Positions 61,429-64,000 of a stretch of 64,000 nt of DNA are shown here, piece after piece. The translations under genes were made by a program, and so were the position numbers. This DNA is from Brumimicrobium sp041655765 (GTDB lineage: Bacteria > Bacteroidota > Bacteroidia > Flavobacteriales_D > Crocinitomicaceae), in NCBI GenBank assembly GCA_041655765.1, contig JBBAEU010000001.1, forward strand, positions 186,001 to 250,000, read 5' to 3'. The notes below the pieces were generated by a model that did no database searches, had not been told where the DNA came from, and saw nothing but the letters and a program-made list of their open reading frames with translations. The number at the start of each line of letters is the position of its first letter. The stretch's first letter is position 1.

Positions 61429-61766
61429 GTGTTTTCATTAAAAATTCCATTAGACAAAAATTTATAACTGCCGCTTATGTAGTTGGTTATGTGATGTCTT
61501 ATTATTTTCACCACACAGTATCGTTGCTGGTCATGATATTACCGCAAACGTCAATACATCTGAAAAATCTATCTTCGCAACATTTTTTTACCGATAATTT
61601 AGTCCTTGATTCCTATTCTCGATAGTTTCCGCTACCTTCAGCTTATAAAATACGACGTCTTATTTTTGCATTATATAAAAATCCTTTGTTGAAAGAAAAA
61701 CATTTGAATTGAAAAAACATTCTTGTTTTCTTGTGATTTAAATATAATCTTAATATGTTTGTATAG
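61429..61766. other. Spacer between SRP RNA and the candidate small RNA
   Basis: About 340 bp of AT-rich DNA. A second -7-like element TATTTTTG lies at 61661-61668 and the small-RNA promoter at 61731-61761. No ORF is supported. Confidence 0.5.
61731..61761 (+). promoter_or_regulatory. Consensus promoter of the candidate small RNA upstream of pyrG
   Basis: TTG (61731-61733), 20-nt spacer and TATGTTTG (61754-61761) fit the consensus exactly. Predicted start is about 61768. Confidence 0.7.
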
Positions 61767-61767
61767 A

Positions 61768-61831
61768 TTTAGGTGGTTAAGTTAGGTTGATAGCGGGAGA
61801 ACATGAACGCTCGTTCATTCTCCCGTTTTTT
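61768..61831 (+). ncRNA. Candidate small RNA of about 64 nt upstream of pyrG
   Basis: An exact-consensus promoter at 61731-61761 and a strong terminator at 61794-61831 bracket about 64 nt with no ORF. The 5' part (about 26 nt, G and T rich: GGTGGTTAAGTTAGG) is unpaired and could base-pair with targets. pyrG has its own -7 element 80 nt further on, so this is not simply the pyrG leader. No known RNA family was recognised. Confidence 0.45.
61794..61831 (+). terminator. Strong intrinsic terminator
   Basis: CGGGAGA (61794-61800) pairs with TCTCCCG (61819-61825); inside, after a 2-nt bulge, ATGAACG (61803-61809) pairs with CGTTCAT (61812-61818). Six Ts follow (61826-61831). Confidence 0.92.
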
Positions 61832-61911
61832 ATTTCTATATCTTTCAATTATCAATTAATATTTTCATCAATAAATTTTCTAAAAATCAGTAATAACTCA
61901 TAAGATTCTTC

Positions 61912-61919
61912 TATCTTTG
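61912..61919 (+). promoter_or_regulatory. pyrG promoter -7 element
   Basis: TATCTTTG matches TAnnTTTG, 20 nt before the ATG at 61940. The -33 TTG is absent. Confidence 0.55.
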
Positions 61920-61939
61920 CATCCCGTAGTTACAAATCA

Positions 61940-63562
61940 ATGAAAAACATGTCAAATTCAACTAAATATATTTTTGTAACTGGAGGGGTTGCTTCATCTT
62001 TGGGGAAAGGAATTATCGCCGCTTCACTAGCAAAATTATTACAAGCAAGGGGCTATCGGACAACTATTCAGAAATTGGATCCATATATTAATATCGATTC
62101 AGGTACATTGAATCCATACGAACATGGTGAATGTTTTGTTACAGACGATGGTCATGAGGCAGATTTGGATTTGGGACATTATGAAAGATTTTTAAATATC
62201 ACTACAAATCGCAATAACAACGTAACAACCGGAAGGATCTACAAGGCTGTAATTGAAAAGGAGAGGAATGGTGATTATAATGGAAAAACAATTCAGGTTA
62301 TTCCTCATATCACTGATGAAATTAAACGAAAAATTCAAAGTCTTGGAAAAAATGACGAATATGATATAGTAATTACCGAAATTGGTGGAACAGTTGGTGA
62401 CATTGAATCTTTGCCTTACGTTGAAGCATTGCGGCAGATGCGTTGGGAATATGCGGATGATTGCATCGTTATTTATTTAACCTTTGTTCCTTTCTTACAA
62501 GCCGCTGGCGAATTAAAGACAAAACCAACGCAACATGCTGTAAAACAACTATTAGAATTAGGCGTTCAACCTGATATATTGTGTTGTAGAACAGAACATA
62601 AATTGGATTTTGAAATTAGAAATAAAATAGCAAGATTTTGTAATGTTTCTCAAGATGCTGTTATCGAAGCGATGGATGCTGATACAATTTACGAGGTTCC
62701 GCTAAAACTTCAAGAAGAAGAATTAGATGAAGTAGTTTTAAAACAACTGAATTTATTGCGCAAAACAAAGCCGGACTTAGATTCTTGGATGAAATTTTTA
62801 CACGACTATAATAATCCATCTTCTGAAGTTACAGTTGCTTTGGTTGGTAAATATACAGAGCTGAAAGACGCATATAAATCTATTTCTGAAGCATTTATTC
62901 ATTCGGGAACAGCGAATCTTTGCAAGGTAAATATAGAATGGATACAATCAGAGGATTTAACAAAGTCGAGCGTTGATTCTGCTTTAAAAAATGTCAACGG
63001 AATTCTTGTTGCACCAGGATTTGGAGAACGTGGAGTTGCTGGAAAAATTAATGCAGTAAAATATGCAAGGGAAAACAATATACCATTTTTAGGAATTGGA
63101 TTAGGAATGGAATGCGCTGTAATCGAATTTGCAAGAAATGTAATTGGATGGGAAGATGCTAATTCAACTGAAATATCAGCTGATACAAAGCATCCGGTTA
63201 TTGCAATAATGGAAGAAAATAAAAAAGACTATTGCAAAAAAGACCAAATGAGGATTGGTAAATTTGCTTGCGACCTTAAACCCAATTCTAGAATCTACGA
63301 CGCATATAACAAAGAGATTATTTATGAACGACATAGACATAAATATGAGTTCAATAATGAATATAAAGAAGACTTTGTAGAAAATGGTATGAAAATAACG
63401 GGAATAAATCCTGAAACAGGACTTGTTGGAGTGATTGAGTTAGACAATCATCCTTGGTTTGTGGGGGTTCAATTTCATCCTGAGTTCAAAAGTACAGTTG
63501 CCACTCCTCACCCATTGTTTATTAACTTTGTTAAAGCAATGATGAATAAGAAAAATAATTAA
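61940..63562 (+). CDS. pyrG: CTP synthase with a changed glutaminase active site
   Basis: UTP + ATP + ammonia to CTP, with ammonia normally drawn from glutamine. 540 residues, usual length. The synthase domain is normal: TGGVASSLGKGI (about 14-25) and the DPYINIDSGTLNPYEHGE segment (about 48-65). The glutaminase domain is not: the nucleophile motif, normally GICLGMQ, reads G385-I-G-L-G-M-E391, so Cys is Gly387 and Gln is Glu391. The usual GGTMRLG reads KDQMRIG. The later H513-P-E515 remains. I infer loss of glutamine hydrolysis and use of free ammonia. An alternative start is the ATG at 61949. The DNA at 63092-63112 was read directly. Confidence 0.95.
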   Translation: MKNMSNSTKYIFVTGGVASSLGKGIIAASLAKLLQARGYRTTIQKLDPYINIDSGTLNPYEHGECFVTDDGHEADLDLGHYERFLNITTNRNNNVTTGRIYKAVIEKERNGDYNGKTIQVIPHITDEIKRKIQSLGKNDEYDIVITEIGGTVGDIESLPYVEALRQMRWEYADDCIVIYLTFVPFLQAAGELKTKPTQHAVKQLLELGVQPDILCCRTEHKLDFEIRNKIARFCNVSQDAVIEAMDADTIYEVPLKLQEEELDEVVLKQLNLLRKTKPDLDSWMKFLHDYNNPSSEVTVALVGKYTELKDAYKSISEAFIHSGTANLCKVNIEWIQSEDLTKSSVDSALKNVNGILVAPGFGERGVAGKINAVKYARENNIPFLGIGLGMECAVIEFARNVIGWEDANSTEISADTKHPVIAIMEENKKDYCKKDQMRIGKFACDLKPNSRIYDAYNKEIIYERHRHKYEFNNEYKEDFVENGMKITGINPETGLVGVIELDNHPWFVGVQFHPEFKSTVATPHPLFINFVKAMMNKKNN

Positions 63563-63608
63563 AAATAATAAATAATAACTCTCTTTTAGATAAAACAAGA
63601 AGTTTAAT

Positions 63609-64000
63609 ATGGACAGAAAAACAGTAATTGGATTGGGATTAATTGGGGCGATTTTAATAGCCTTTACTTATTTTAATCAACCTTCAGAGGAAGAAATTCA
63701 ACAAAGAATTGCACAGCAAGAATTACTTGTTGAACAACAAAAACAAATAGCTGAAAGTCAAGAAAGTGAAATAACAAAAAATGAGCAATCTACTTTTTCG
63801 GTGGATAGTGCAACAACAGATGTAGGAAACACAGATTCGTCTGCCCTTCAAATTCAGCCCATACAAAACATTACACCTATTAATGTTAACAAAGAGGAAG
63901 AAACTTTCACTTTAGAAAATGAAGAATTAGAAGTTATTCTTTCTAGTTATGGTGGTGGAGTTAAAAGTGTTTATCTAAAAAACCATCAGACTTATAATGA
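63609..64000 (+). CDS. yidC: YidC membrane protein insertase, 5' part
   Basis: Inner-membrane insertase for integral proteins; the window ends after 130 codons. It begins MDRKTVIGLGLIGAILIAFTYF (N-terminal membrane anchor), then a Gln/Glu-rich linker (about 25-95) and the start of the periplasmic beta-domain (ENEELEVILSSYGGGVKSVYL, about 105-125), all as in Bacteroidota YidC. 46 nt after pyrG, so co-transcribed; pyrG-yidC order is common in this phylum. Confidence 0.9.
   Translation, partial: MDRKTVIGLGLIGAILIAFTYFNQPSEEEIQQRIAQQELLVEQQKQIAESQESEITKNEQSTFSVDSATTDVGNTDSSALQIQPIQNITPINVNKEEETFTLENEELEVILSSYGGGVKSVYLKNHQTYN

Noticed and set aside
61912..61939. pyrG regulation by CTP-sensitive reiterative initiation
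   Set aside because: No G-rich initial transcribed run of the type seen in Gram-positive pyrG leaders is visible at the expected start.

Overview
The window is AT-rich DNA from a member of the Bacteroidota, most likely Flavobacteriales (Crocinitomicaceae-like is plausible but not proven). The evidence is type IX secretion (T9SS) sorting domains of both type A and type B, a PorP/SprF protein next to an OmpA/TPR/PD40 protein, several TTG-N19-22-TAnnTTTG promoters, few Shine-Dalgarno sequences, and flavobacterial-type genes such as DUF5687, MORN_2 repeat proteins and a LytS/LytTR pair. The gene order is mostly chromosomal housekeeping with one defence island and several secretion or respiration cassettes.

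Layout. 0.2-6.9 kb, all on the minus strand: a T9SS-exported esterase, then a McrBC-type modification-dependent restriction locus. In that locus a single-domain HUH (RAYT-like) transposase and a cluster of short palindromes lie between mcrB and mcrC, and an unrecognised Zn/HIT-like protein precedes mcrB. 7-14.3 kb: a 969-residue lamin-tail/SprB-repeat surface protein converges on an OmpA-PorP/SprF pair, followed by an SDR. 14.4-16.4 kb: a triple-DUF2249 protein and a flavoprotein. 16.5-20 kb: an operon of a small anchored protein, dapF, a GNAT, mltG and a PyrR-like transferase. 20-28.6 kb: an HtrA protease, an M43 metalloprotease with T9SS tail, a DCC protein, a lipoprotein and a 1210-residue choice-of-anchor-L/PKD surface protein. 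28.7-39.8 kb: parC-parE, a PaaH/PaaG-like pair, RluE-like synthase, lipoprotein, TsaC-like and gyrB. 40-45.8 kb: pgm, aroC, a dicarboxylate symporter and two membrane proteins. 46-49.5 kb: a CuA subunit, a heme-copper catalytic subunit without the active-site tyrosine, a Sco protein and a small membrane protein. 49.6-58.9 kb: pyrE operon, NUDIX, hbd, LytS/LytTR, RRM protein, mnmA and an XRE regulator. 59-64 kb: small unknown proteins, the SRP RNA gene, a possible new small RNA, pyrG and the start of yidC.

Main points of interest. (1) The pyrG product carries Gly where the glutaminase nucleophile Cys should be, plus other changes in the glutamine site, so it is predicted to be an ammonia-only CTP synthase. 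(2) The heme-copper operon looks like a non-canonical nitric oxide reductase and has two overlapping FNR/CRP-geometry palindromes upstream. (3) A transposase and REP-like array sit inside mcrBC. (4) A consensus promoter followed by a strong terminator just upstream of pyrG predicts a small RNA of about 60 nt. Other candidates are a second intergenic RNA (near 21.9 kb), a nested palindromic element (near 24.8 kb) and a hairpin in the gyrB leader. No tRNA, CRISPR array, complete insertion sequence or prophage was seen.
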